A DNA stretch of 64,000 nucleotides from Symbiodinium natans (GCA_905221605.1 CAJNDS010002171.1:448501-512500); one strand, 5' to 3'. Positions 36,850-46,571 are shown, numbered from the stretch's first letter. Program-made: numbers and translations. Notes: generated by a model not told the origin, from the letters alone.

Positions 36850-37704
36850 TCATGACTCGCGCATGCTGTTAACAGCAAGCTCTGTCATCTCAAGGTACGG
36901 ATGCTCTGCAGGGAGCAGGTTTCTGAATTTGTCCAACTGGGCCGCATTCTTCGAGCAGCGAGGGATCAAGCTCATTCTGATCCCCACCACCTTCTCACTG
37001 TTGAGCACTTTCTCGGCGATCAAAAACCCTGGCGGGATGTACATCAAGGAGCCGGGCTTCTGGATGCAGGTGTGGAGCACAGGCAAGCCCCCTTCGATCT
37101 GCTTCCACCGAAAGATATCCATCACCTTCCACAGCTGCAGCACTTCACGGAGGTCTGCCTTGTCTGTTTTGGAGATGGTCGCAAGGAAATCCTGCACGTG
37201 GATCATGAAGACTTGCCGCGAGCCATGGCAGATGTAGCGCAACTGTGGCAGGCCTCTCTCCTCGAAGCCATAGTAGACCATGTCACTCGTAAAGCCATAC
37301 AGGGCAGCGTGTGTGACGGACTGCAACTTCTCCGGAACACTTGTCTCGAGGAGAGGAACAACCCCACCAAGCAAGGCTTGCAGATCCTCTGCAATGTTGT
37401 CGCCCTTCGCAGTTTTCACTGGGGACTGGGCTCTTCCAGTTCTCGAGCACATGGCAGTTCCCGGGAACTGATGGCTGAAGTTGGTGATCAAGCACTTCAG
37501 CGCAGGCCTTTGATCGATGAATGCCTTCACTTCACTGAAAGAGGTGATGATGAAGGGAGCCTCGCTCTTGATGATGGAAGTCTTCACTGCAGCAACATCG
37601 GGGTATGTTGCCACGCTGCTCATTCCAAGCTCAGTGAGAAGGTTGGCTGGGGCTTGCAGAAGGGTGGAGTACACACCTGAGCGAAGCTTCATAGACAACA
37701 ACAT
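36850..37704 (-). CDS. Cupin/JmjC-like protein, probably without catalytic activity
   Basis: A 284-residue frame with no visible intron. The second half resembles a JmjC-type double-stranded beta-helix: a GSRQVFMIHVQDF strand pair, an aromatic-rich linker, then KPGSLMYIPPGFL, which matches the 'PGD.LYIPPGWWH' element of JmjC/cupin proteins. The histidine normally following that element is replaced (PPGFLIAE), and no clear HxD pair is present, so iron binding and demethylase or hydroxylase activity are doubtful. I chose the ATG at 37704 because the frame upstream has no ATG and an AG acceptor-like site with a long T tract lies at 37737-37779. The gene is only 78 bases downstream of its neighbour. 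The family assignment rests on a short motif and is uncertain. Confidence 0.5.
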   Translation of the reverse strand: MLLSMKLRSGVYSTLLQAPANLLTELGMSSVATYPDVAAVKTSIIKSEAPFIITSFSEVKAFIDQRPALKCLITNFSHQFPGTAMCSRTGRAQSPVKTAKGDNIAEDLQALLGGVVPLLETSVPEKLQSVTHAALYGFTSDMVYYGFEERGLPQLRYICHGSRQVFMIHVQDFLATISKTDKADLREVLQLWKVMDIFRWKQIEGGLPVLHTCIQKPGSLMYIPPGFLIAEKVLNSEKVVGIRMSLIPRCSKNAAQLDKFRNLLPAEHPYLEMTELAVNSMRES

Positions 37705-37736
37705 CTCACGGGTAAAAGGGACAATTGACACTCGAC

Positions 37737-37779
37737 CTAAGATTCAAAGGGACAATCATAAAACAAAAAAAAAAGGCTG
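37737..37779 (-). promoter_or_regulatory. Acceptor-like polypyrimidine tract between two genes
   Basis: On the minus strand, 12 consecutive T, then GTTTTATGATTGTCCCTTTG and AATCTTAG ending at 37737. It lies between the stop of the helical protein (37783) and the first ATG of the cupin-like protein (37704). Dinoflagellate messengers commonly receive a spliced leader by trans-splicing at an AG after such a tract; that use here is inferred. Confidence 0.5.
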
Positions 37780-37782
37780 CTA

Positions 37783-38730
37783 TCATTTTGCTGGTGCGCC
37801 TTTGTCCTTGTCTGCCTTCAGCTTCTCCGCCAAGGCTTGCTTGTCCTCTGTGTTCTTCTTCTCGTCACTCGCTTTCTGCTTGTCCGCCTTTTCTTTCTCC
37901 TTTTTCTGCCGCCGCAGGGCCTGCTTGACGGTGGAGTCCAAGTCCTTGCAGCTGGTTTTCAGGGCATTTCGGACCTGGTTGTGGACGGCAACGTGATCCG
38001 TCAAGTCCTTACAACAGTTGTCCAACTCGCCCTTCTCGGTCTGCACCAGCACCGACTGGCAGAGGTCGTTGCATCCGGGCAAGGCCTGTGTCTTCAGCAG
38101 AACGGCCTTTGCAAGAGGCTGCAAGGCAAGGCTCTTGTCGTCCAATCCCTGCACATAGGACTCGTACGCCGCCTGTGTGGTGTCCTTGCCTGCCAGCTGC
38201 TGCAACAGGTCCTTTCGCACCTTGATGATGTCAAAGAAGTGCTCGTACTCCGTCTTCGAGGCCTGGTTGTCATTAACCAGCTTGTCCGCGGCTTCAATCT
38301 GGCTGATTGCGTCGGTGCCCAGAGTGCTCAGCACCTTCTTCTGCTTCTCGTACGCAGTTGCCCGAAGCCGGGCGATGTCCTTGACCCTCCTGCCACCGCC
38401 TTTGCCATTGCTCTTCGGGGCACTCTCCATCTCGCCAAGCAGGTCTTCGGCAGCCAGACCCTTCAACTGGTTCTTCTCAGAGCCAGCAACCGAGCCGTCC
38501 CCGAACACGGACCGTGCATCATCGCCATCTCGCAGCTTTTCAGGGGACGACTCTTCTGCTGCACTCACTGCTGCTTTGTCAAGGAAAGCAGTCACCTTGT
38601 CTTGGAAGCCATGCTGCGTATCCTGGGCACGTCGCAACATCTGCCCCACGCTCTGCTGCAGGCTCTCCTGGGCCTTGCCCTTCTGCTGCTTCCCACCAGA
38701 CAGCATCTCCTTTCGCATGCCATGGATCAT
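37783..38730 (-). CDS. Lysine/glutamate-rich helical protein, unrecognised
   Basis: A 315-residue intronless frame. The sequence is predicted by eye to be almost wholly helical, with long runs of A, K, E, Q and L, an acidic middle (residues about 60-110) and a highly charged C-terminal coiled-coil-like tail made of K, E, D and A from about residue 255 to the end. No catalytic motif, signal peptide or membrane segment is seen. The ATG at 38730 is chosen because the frame above it begins with TTG and the sequence CTTTTCAG at 38757 looks like an acceptor. It lies between the Cys-cluster gene upstream and the cupin-like gene 78 bases downstream on the same strand. Function unknown. Confidence 0.6.
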   Translation of the reverse strand: MIHGMRKEMLSGGKQQKGKAQESLQQSVGQMLRRAQDTQHGFQDKVTAFLDKAAVSAAEESSPEKLRDGDDARSVFGDGSVAGSEKNQLKGLAAEDLLGEMESAPKSNGKGGGRRVKDIARLRATAYEKQKKVLSTLGTDAISQIEAADKLVNDNQASKTEYEHFFDIIKVRKDLLQQLAGKDTTQAAYESYVQGLDDKSLALQPLAKAVLLKTQALPGCNDLCQSVLVQTEKGELDNCCKDLTDHVAVHNQVRNALKTSCKDLDSTVKQALRRQKKEKEKADKQKASDEKKNTEDKQALAEKLKADKDKGAPAK

Positions 38731-38760
38731 GTCCCATAACCGGCAGAATTTCAACTGAAA

Positions 38761-38891
<131 letters not shown>

Positions 38892-39240
38892 TTTCTTTCT
38901 CCCTGTCTGTTTCTTGCTCATTCTCTTTCTGTTTCTGTTTCCATGCAGTTTCGGGCTATACCCTGGAGCCTTCCTTGGCATCAAAACTCAGGTTCAAGCC
39001 CAAACACGCTGCTCATCCCAGAGTGTAAGTCAAGAGCTCTGCTCAGAGGCTTAAGCGCCCTTCATTTATTTCATCTCAAAACCAACGTGGGTAAGTGGGT
39101 AATGTTTGCACGTTGGTCAGCACGAATTTTCCATTGGACCACCCTATTACGTCTGTGAACACGTCATGAAACGTTCGCAGTCAAAACAAAATGTAAAATG
39201 TGCAAACCATCAATTTTATCCTGACCAGGTCCCAAGTCCC

Positions 39241-39245
<5 letters not shown>

Positions 39246-39286
<41 letters not shown>
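39246..39286. repeat. (TC)n microsatellite, short
   Basis: About 20 TC units in the space between the genes at 38730 and 39458. Confidence 0.95.
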
Positions 39287-39289
<3 letters not shown>

Positions 39290-39457
39290 ACTATTTCTCT
39301 TTCCTTCTGCAAGACAGCTCATGGCTCGTGTAATGCCAGTCTGCAGACTGCAAACTGCAATATCTGCCTCTGCAACGCAAGTCACTGAACAATGCGCACG
39401 CGGGCCATGGAACTGAACATTCATGAGTCCACATGTAATCGTCACAGCTGTCAAATT

Positions 39458-40108
39458 TCAAACCCTGTCCTCTCGGCTGCCCACCTCCGTCTCACGCAGT
39501 CTGTAAGTTTCAGCTGCAACGGCAAAGCGCTTCTCGAACCCCGACCGGCCGCCAAAGTCATGGTCTGTGCCGTTGCGCTCAAACGACTCCCACTGCTCCA
39601 GGGCTTCACCAGAAGACAGGCTCTTGTTCTCGAAGGCCCACTTCTCGTACTGCGGCCAATCCATGTAGACATCTCGAACTCCGGTCTTCGTGGCCTTGTT
39701 GGTGTACGTGCTGGTGAGGTACTGGGTCCAGTCCATGGCATCTCGCTTCACGCCTTGGCCTTTGGAAGGGCAATTTCGCTTGTAGTGCAAAACCACATGA
39801 CGCAGGCCCTCAGTGGTCTTTGTCAAGCGATTCCAATCCTTCAGCCTATTCTCCTTCTTTGCACAGTTGGCACAGGACTGAACGTCCTTCTTGCAATCAC
39901 GGCAGAAAGTGAACTTCGGCAGCGCTTGGGCTTCTTGACAAATGCAGCACAAGCGATCTGGATTGATGGTCTTGCGCTTCTTCTCATCAGCTGCGCTCAA
40001 CTGCGGCAAGCTGCTGAGATCACACTGCCCTGACTCGGCACTGGTGGACTCCTTAGTGGCCGAACCCATGAAGTCAGCCTGGTCCTCATCAAAGATGAGC
40101 TCCGCCAT
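39458..40108 (-). CDS. Small Cys-cluster (zinc-finger-like) protein
   Basis: A 216-residue intronless frame with an ATG in good context. Residues about 54-85 hold CCIC, then CRDC, then CANC, a spacing expected for a zinc-binding ribbon or double finger. A region rich in W and Y follows (DWTQYL, MDWPQYEKW, QWESF) and then a basic tail. I cannot place it in a named family. The neighbour at 40943-41479 has a similar Cys layout (CTTC and CRSC) and a comparable size. A nucleic-acid or protein-binding role is inferred only from the Cys pairs. Confidence 0.6.
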   Translation of the reverse strand: MAELIFDEDQADFMGSATKESTSAESGQCDLSSLPQLSAADEKKRKTINPDRLCCICQEAQALPKFTFCRDCKKDVQSCANCAKKENRLKDWNRLTKTTEGLRHVVLHYKRNCPSKGQGVKRDAMDWTQYLTSTYTNKATKTGVRDVYMDWPQYEKWAFENKSLSSGEALEQWESFERNGTDHDFGGRSGFEKRFAVAAETYRLRETEVGSREDRV

Positions 40109-40942
40109 TGCCCTAGTGCCCTAGTGCTCACCACAGCCGGGCTCAGAGCACACAAGTGATCTGAAGTCTCGAAAGTCAGCGGCTCCAACAAAAGACATCG
40201 AATGGCACGATGGCACTCAAACACATTTAAACTTACACAGGGGTTCAGGTCCGCATTTCCACTGCACACACTATATAACCGCATGTTACCGACAATTCGG
40301 CCGAAAGCTACTTACCCAGTTCACCCAGGTAGGCTGCTACTGCTACAATTCAGCGAAAGCTACTTCCGTATGTATAGGCTGCTCACTGTGCGGCTGTTAG
40401 GGAAGCTTCGATCAGTGTCTGGCGCAGCACTACCCACCTTTTGGCTTTCACGTCCAGCTGTGAGGCCTGTTGCTGATTGCAAGGCGTCAGTCCTTATGCG
40501 AAACAAAACTGTGACCTCCGACTCGTGCTTCACTGCCTTAGAAAGGACTCTCAACGATGTGAAGAATCAGACAACGATATGGAACAGTGAAGCTGGCCGC
40601 TGGCTACTTGGCACTGCCTGGCCTGCGACCTGGTTCTGACTGTAACAAAAATGCAGACTTGCAAAGCTGCAAAATCACGTCCAAACTCGCAACACTGGCA
40701 TGTCGCAAGCTGCAAAGGCTGCAACTGCAACTTCCCAGTGTCATGTGAAAGCTTTTAACGCAGGCTGCGCAATCACAGTCAAACACGGAATGCTCGCAAT
40801 CAATTTGCAAAGATGGCAATTGCAACTTGGTTCATACTCTGGGAGGAATCGCAGGATGGCACAACCAACGACTCTCATACAGGGCACATGGCTATGGCTC
40901 GGTGCGACTCGGTGCTGTGCTGCAATTTCCACAATGAAATTG

Positions 40943-41479
40943 TCAGCTCTGCTCTGGCTCACGCGTGGTAAGCTGAAGCACAGTCGTGGCATCTGTGTTC
41001 CCACCCCCGCCCCCGCCCGCTGCATCGGCTGCATTGGTAAGCTGAAGCAGACTGCTAAGCCGGAATGCCTGTCTGGGCCGCTGGGTTGCATGCTCTGCAG
41101 AACCAAACTGAGCATACATGGCAAGGAACGTGTCTGGGTTCTCCAGTGTGCTCTGATACATGTCCTGCATGTCTGCAAACTCCTCTGACTCTGGGTGACG
41201 CTCAGCTTCTCTCATTGCCCGTTCACGATGGTGTCTGAAGGACTGTGCAATCTTGTGGCAAGAACGACATGCATCTCTGCGGGGCAAACTTGGCATCTGG
41301 AGGCAGGTTGTGCATGTTCGCTGTGTTTCTCTCCCATGTGCAGCCCGGCTGTTTGTGCGTGCGGCGTTCTCTGGCATCATGCTGTCTGCTGAACTTGCGG
41401 GGTCCAGGCGGTCTGGGTTGCCTGTGCCACTTTCGCCTGCTGTGGGTTGGGACGCCTCGCCTGATACCGAGTTGTCCAT
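40943..41479 (-). CDS. Second small Cys-cluster protein
   Basis: A 178-residue frame with an ATG at 41479. An acidic/polar N-terminus leads to CTTCLQMPSLPRRDACRSC at about residues 56-74, a C-x2-C ... C-x2-C pair, then a basic, helical segment (FRHHRERAMREAERH). A glycine run and Thr/Leu-rich end follow. The C-x2-C pairs and size resemble the neighbour at 39458-40108, so the two may be distant paralogues or parts of one module. No family is recognised. Confidence 0.55.
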   Translation of the reverse strand: MDNSVSGEASQPTAGESGTGNPDRLDPASSADSMMPENAARTNSRAAHGRETQRTCTTCLQMPSLPRRDACRSCHKIAQSFRHHRERAMREAERHPESEEFADMQDMYQSTLENPDTFLAMYAQFGSAEHATQRPRQAFRLSSLLQLTNAADAAGGGGGGNTDATTVLQLTTREPEQS

Positions 41480-42534
41480 CTTGTGCAGGACAGGAGTTCT
41501 CGACGGTGGGACTAGGACTGAAAAATCGGCACAAAACCACCTGTGACCTCGGCCTTGCCTCCCCTCGGGAACCTACCTGTGGCTGACAAGTTTCCTCACC
41601 ACAGGAATTGGGACGCTGCAGCAGTAGCAGAGCAGAGCTCAGAGCAGTGAGCAGTCACACGATGCCAGTCGCAGATGCCTTGAGGGCTGAGGGAGGACCA
41701 GGGAGGACAAGCTCTGAGTCGGAATGAGCGGATGACGCCTACAATCCTACACAGTGCCTTCATGTGATGCATGTGATTCACATGACCTGCAACATGGTAA
41801 ATGGTCAACGTTTATCGCTAGAATCCGAAATGTTCATTTCCAGGCCACATGCATGTACAGAAGGCCCGACTCGGCGGTCGGCGGCCCGACCCGAACCCCA
41901 AAATCTGAACCAAGCAGAAGAAGCGGCGGAGTGGCAAGAACATGTCAAGCTAAAGAGGCCAAGCACCTCTGCATGGCATCATGCAAGCCAGTGCAAGCAC
42001 AAGTCAGAAGCTGCAAGTCTGCTAACTGCACTGCTGCACTACACAGGCTAAAGCATAGCACAAATCATCATCACTCATGCCTCATGCTTATGAATCTGAG
42101 TGATGCTTTTTTGCACGATGCGATTTTGAGCAACTTTCGAAGATGCCATCTCGCTGGAACTGCAAAATTCTTGATACTTGAAATTCAAACGCAAGTTGGC
42201 ATGTGTTACTGCGCTATTGGCGTTTCTGCACTACTTGGGAATGAATCTTGAATGCCCAGGGCAGCAACAAGAACTCCGTAGTACTGCTATATCAAAAAAA
42301 TGGTCCTGGTCTTTTTTGAGTATTCCTGGAGCTTGTTCATCCAGGACCATTTTTTTTCCTTCCGAAAGACAACTGCTCTACGTGATACAGAGAATCTCAA
42401 AACGAGCAATCATCGGGTCGACCCGGGTCGACTCTTGTCAAAGCATATGCCTGACCATATCACTGGATTCGTGGCTGAAGCCTGTTGCCACCACAGCAGC
42501 ACGAGCTATAGCACACTCAGCCTGTCTTCTGCAC
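41480..42534. other. Intergenic region with a foldback element
   Basis: About 1 kb between the Cys-cluster gene and the methyltransferase-like gene. The only structured feature is the palindromic element at 42294-42357. No gene is recognised. Confidence 0.5.
42294..42357. repeat. Short foldback (palindromic) element
   Basis: AAAAAAATGGTCCTGG at the left and CCAGGACCATTTTTTT at the right form a perfect 16-bp stem around a loop of about 31 bases. A diverged copy lies at 54296-54359 in the same orientation and shares loop sequence (AGTAT, CTTGGAGC/CCTGGAGC, TCATCCAGG) and right-flank sequence. It may be a miniature element or an end sequence of a larger unit. Confidence 0.75.
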
Positions 42535-44697
42535 TCAAAACAAAACCTCGGACTTGCTGGCCCGCGCAACTCGCAATATCTTTGGCCTCGCCTTTGACTT
42601 TGCCGTTGCCCGTCGCTCCTCCGGCTGGGCAAGGCTGGAACTGGAGGAGGCGTGCTCACAGGCCGAGTGCCCCAAGCCTGCAAGTTCATCACCCTGGAAC
42701 ATCAAGCTTTGGCCTTGGTTTTGGCTGTCGTCGTCGTCGTCCTCGAGCTCTTGGCTGGAGCGACCTGTCACAAAGCTGCTGACGCTGGTCATCCGCAGCA
42801 TTTTGGCTGGCACATCAGCCATGCAAGACAAGCCGTACAGCATGATGGACGCCAATGCCGGGACGAACATTCCATTCCCCAACATCTTACGCCACTGTGT
42901 GGCAGACATGCACCTGGGATCCTCCCTGACTGTGGCCTGCACCATGCTTGCAAAACCTGGCCTGTAATCAGCCTCCAACAGTGGGCAAACAGGAAAGCCC
43001 TGGCACGCCATCAACTCTGTCAAGCACATGTGCCGCTTTTTCCGCATGGAAAACAAGGTGCCGTGGCGGATGAGGCAGGGGATGTGTGAGCCGGACATGC
43101 CATACATGGAATGATGATCCAAGTCTGCAACAAAGACGCCGCTGGCCAGGGCATCTTGTTTGGCGAGGGCCACCATGTCGGCGTGAGTGGCATGTGCAAA
43201 TGGTGCCTGAGAAGCGGCTGCATCGGCATCATTCCTCTGCTTGCTTTCCTGGGCCTTCTGCTTCGCCTCCTCCGCAAGAGTCTCATACTCCCTGAGGACT
43301 GTCTGCTGGAAAGCAGAGTAATGCTGATTCCAGGGCTCTGCGGCGGCTCTCTCAGAGAACTGCATGCATCGCTTGCGGCACAACTCACAAAACTCACGCA
43401 AACAATCTTGCTCATCTGCCGGCAAGAAGAAAAAATCATCTGCGGTCATGCTCACGCTACGGGTGCAGAGGCTGAGATACTCTTCCGCGCTGCCTGTGAA
43501 AGTCACTTTGTCACGCAGAAAGCCCATGCAGTACATTCTCGGCCTGGAAATCGGCCACCCATGCAATACGGGACCAGGGTGACTGATGAACTCCAGATGG
43601 TACAAGTCTTCAAGAAGCTCTGAAATCTTTTCTTTTGGGTATGATGCGGCGGACTCCAGTACCAAAAAGATTGGTCGCCTGTGCCGAGCGCCGACAGCGA
43701 AGGTCAGCAGGTCACGTGACGAAGGGTGCGCCAGCCCCTCCATCTTCCCCATGCTGGAGAATGCCACACAGGTTAAGCCAGCCACCAGGATCTCGCACGC
43801 ACCAGTCGTGATCGGGCACTGCTGGAAGTGCAAGCAGCAGAAAGCTGACGTGTCCACGAACTCTGAAGCTGCCTTGCTCAACAAGTACTGCCCCATGAGA
43901 TCATACATTCTCATGCGCTTCGTGTTTGCATTCTGCTTCGCTTGCCTGTCGGCATTCGGGTGAGGCGCCGGAGCCTGTGCCTCCATGTTGTCCAGCAAGG
44001 TCTGTACGTCAGGCTTCAGGTAGCTGTTCAAAGACATGAATGCGTGCTCTGGCTTCCTGCTGTCGTCGGATCCCAGCATCACAGCGGAACAGTAGCCGTC
44101 ATTGTCGCACCAGCTCTGGAACTTCGGGTTGAAGTTGACTTGCAGCGCAGACATCACAGCACTCTGCAGTGCAGCACAAGCTGTTTCCTCTGTCCGCATG
44201 CCGGAGTAATCTGAGGAAACACACCATGGCTTCTGCAGGTTCTTCAGAAGCGTGCCCTTCCTTTCCTCTGAGCTGACCACTGACCTTAGCACATCATGAT
44301 GCCACTGGAAGGCCTCTGTGATTGTCCTAGGCCCAGGAAGCATGCCGCCAGTTGTTGTGGCAGTTTCACTGCCGGAATCGGAAGCAATGAAAGGGCCAGC
44401 GGGTGCATCGGCGGCAGCTGTGCTGCCGGAAGTGGAAGAAGCAGTGAAAGGGGCAGCAGGTGCCTCGGCTGCATCGGCAGTTGCATTGCTGGAAGCTGAA
44501 GCAATGAAAGGGGCAGCAAATGCATCGGCAGTTGCCTTGCCGGAAGCAGAATCAAGGAAAGGGGTAGCAGGTGCGTCGGCAGTTGCATTGCTGGAAGCAG
44601 AAGCCAGCAAAGGGGCAGCAGGCGCATTGCTGGTATCACCAGCATCGGTCTCACTGGCATCATCACAACCAAAAACGGTTGATCTGGCACGCTTCAT
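42535..44697 (-). CDS. Divergent cytosine-5 DNA methyltransferase-like protein
   Basis: A 720-residue intronless frame. The N-terminal third is low complexity: alanine-rich repeats of the type APFIASASSNATADA at about residues 24-115. The rest follows the order of C5-DNA methyltransferase motifs: SDYSGMRTEET (SAM-binding motif I, about 161), ILVAGLTCVAFSSMG (motif IV, with Thr-Cys for the usual Pro-Cys; catalytic Cys about 310), LVLESA (motif VI, Glu kept), ISRPRMYCMG (motif VIII, about 383), CLTELMACQGFP (motif IX-like) and KMLGNGMFVPALASIM (motif X, about 604). An insert of about 150 residues separates motifs VIII and IX, where the target-recognition domain is expected. The start is the ATG at 44697; the frame above it has only TTG. 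A nuclear DNA-modifying role is inferred. Confidence 0.65.
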   Translation of the reverse strand: MKRARSTVFGCDDASETDAGDTSNAPAAPLLASASSNATADAPATPFLDSASGKATADAFAAPFIASASSNATADAAEAPAAPFTASSTSGSTAAADAPAGPFIASDSGSETATTTGGMLPGPRTITEAFQWHHDVLRSVVSSEERKGTLLKNLQKPWCVSSDYSGMRTEETACAALQSAVMSALQVNFNPKFQSWCDNDGYCSAVMLGSDDSRKPEHAFMSLNSYLKPDVQTLLDNMEAQAPAPHPNADRQAKQNANTKRMRMYDLMGQYLLSKAASEFVDTSAFCCLHFQQCPITTGACEILVAGLTCVAFSSMGKMEGLAHPSSRDLLTFAVGARHRRPIFLVLESAASYPKEKISELLEDLYHLEFISHPGPVLHGWPISRPRMYCMGFLRDKVTFTGSAEEYLSLCTRSVSMTADDFFFLPADEQDCLREFCELCRKRCMQFSERAAAEPWNQHYSAFQQTVLREYETLAEEAKQKAQESKQRNDADAAASQAPFAHATHADMVALAKQDALASGVFVADLDHHSMYGMSGSHIPCLIRHGTLFSMRKKRHMCLTELMACQGFPVCPLLEADYRPGFASMVQATVREDPRCMSATQWRKMLGNGMFVPALASIMLYGLSCMADVPAKMLRMTSVSSFVTGRSSQELEDDDDDSQNQGQSLMFQGDELAGLGHSACEHASSSSSLAQPEERRATAKSKARPKILRVARASKSEVLF

Positions 44698-45399
44698 GGC
44701 TGGCAGCGAGTCTGTGAGGGAGCCTCGAGGCTGAGGATATGACACTATGTGCCCTAGGCCCTGAGCATGTGACAAGCTGTAAGTGTCAAGTGTCCAGTCT
44801 TGCTACGTGGCCACCCTCTAGCACGCGAGCTGCCGAGACCAGTGTTGCACATATTCTCACTGCCCCAGGCATGTGGAGACATGGACTGCGCAAGAATGGA
44901 AGGATAGACAGAGGAGAGAGGACACAGACCAGGACGGAGAGATACAGTGACAGAGAAAGAATGAGAATGTAAAGAAAAATTGAAAGAGCAAGTGAAAGTA
45001 AAGAAAAAGAAAGAGAAAAGATACAGAGATAAAGGGTGATATACGGGCACAAAAGAGAGAGCTGCGCAAATGGAGACAGAAACGCTGAACAGAACAAAGC
45101 AAACAACCTCTCCGGACTCTTCTCTGGGATATCCCATGTGAATTAAACATCTTACAATCTTACACAGGTTGCTGGAGGCAGCAGACAGCATGACAGCATT
45201 CAGCATTGCTACGCCACATGTTTAGGCTAGCGCGTGGCTCAACACATACTCACAGGCGTCTGGAAAGATCTGTGTTCTGTGCGACCTGTCTTGATGTGCG
45301 ACCTGTCTTGATGTTCCCTGCCCTTCATGTCTTCCCTCTTCCTTTGTCTGTAATCTCCGACAATGTGTCTAGTCTCATTCCCTGTAAAGGCAACTATAT

Positions 45400-45530
45400 G
45401 TATATATATATATATGTTTATGTATATATATATATAAAGATATGCATTTACAGATACATATATATATATATATAGAGGTGTATACATATATATATAGATA
45501 AGTGTATACACACATATATATGAATAGATA
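45400..45530. repeat. TA-rich microsatellites
   Basis: Several (TA)n runs separated by short spacers such as TGTATACA and GATA. Confidence 0.9.
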
Positions 45531-45859
45531 TTTATTGCTATATGTATTCTTCTGTAATTTCAACCATTCCTCTAGCGCCCTGTGCCTTGTTAAGGGAATC
45601 AGGGAATCGATCGATATCTCTTGAGTGTTGCAAAAGGAAATGATGTGAGGGCTTCAGGATTTGAAACTCTGACTTTGAGGGTCCATTGAGGGTGGTTCAG
45701 GAGTTCAGGGGCCTTGAACGCTGTAGTTTTGCGTTACGGCGCACTCCGGCCCGGCCCGGCCCAGAATGGCCCAGAACGGCTTAAGCTTTTGATTTTCTTG
45801 GTTGTTTCGCAGCTGGACTCAGCTGAGGCGAGCGGCAGGGCTTGGGTGGCCAGGTTCGC

Positions 45860-46220
45860 TTTCGTGAGCCTTCGTGAACCTTCGTGGTGACCGGACACTT
45901 TCGTGAGCTTTCGTGAGCTTTCGTGCGGGCGGCAAACACTTTCGTGAAGGGCCACTTTGCTTTCGTGAAGACAAAAAAACTTTCGTGAGCTTTCGTGGCG
46001 GTACTTTCGTGCACTTTCGTGCACGGGACAAAACACTTTCGTGAAGGGCCCCCCGTGCTTTCGTGAGGACAAAAACTTTCGTGAGCTTTCGTGCAGGGGC
46101 CGAAAACTTTCGTGAGGGAGCCAAACACTTTCGTGAGCCGACCGTCACTTTCGTGAGGCAGCCAGGCGCTTTCGTGAGGCAGCCGGGCACTTTCGTGACA
46201 GCCAAAACCACTTTCGTGAA
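45860..46220. repeat. TTTCGTGA minisatellite
   Basis: About 20 occurrences of CTTTCGTGA(G/A) at intervals of roughly 10 to 30 bases, with variable spacer sequence. On the minus strand the unit is TCACGAAAG. Confidence 0.9.
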
Positions 46221-46320
46221 GCAATCCTGAGCCTAATCGGGCCATTGGGGAAGACCTTTTGTAAGAGTCGAGAACCAATTTAACAAATCCAACAAAAAAC
46301 AAAAAAAAATCATGATCTCT

Positions 46321-46402
46321 GGGCCGGGCCGGGCCGGGCCGGGCCGGGCCGGGCGGCTTCAGCGTTTCAGCGTTTCAGCGTTTCAGCGTTTCAGCGTTTC
46401 AG
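46321..46402. repeat. (GGGCC)n followed by (GTTTCAGC)n
   Basis: Six to seven GGGCC pentamers (46321-46354) and then six GTTTCAGC octamers. The reverse-complement pentamer, GGCCC, is repeated at 45749-45763, so the two pentamer runs are inverted about the TTTCGTGA minisatellite. Confidence 0.9.
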
Positions 46403-46571
46403 TGTGCACAGCTAAAGGCAAAAGGTTGTGCTCACAGACAGCTATCCAAGAGCTTACTTCGAAGCAGGCAGCTGTTTTTGTCATGAACACGCCAACTCTT
46501 GCCGTGTCTGTGAGTGCATGACTGATGTGTGACACGCAGGCGCAAAAGCACATCACAGCAGTGCAACATGA

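Larger units (their letters stand above)
44698..46571. other. Repeat-rich interval between the methyltransferase-like and transposase-like genes
   Basis: Contains a purine-rich stretch (44,930-45,080), TA/ATATAT microsatellites (45,400-45,530), the TTTCGTGA minisatellite (45,860-46,220) and flanking GC pentamer runs. Minus-strand frames over the minisatellite (45734-46302) are translations of the repeat and are not called as genes. Confidence 0.6.

Noticed and set aside
36901-37680. Plus-strand 259-codon frame
   Set aside because: Antisense of the cupin/JmjC-like gene; its composition is that of a shadow frame and it has no domain.
45734-46302. Histidine/serine/lysine-rich minus-strand proteins
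   Set aside because: They are translations of the TTTCGTGA minisatellite in all three frames.
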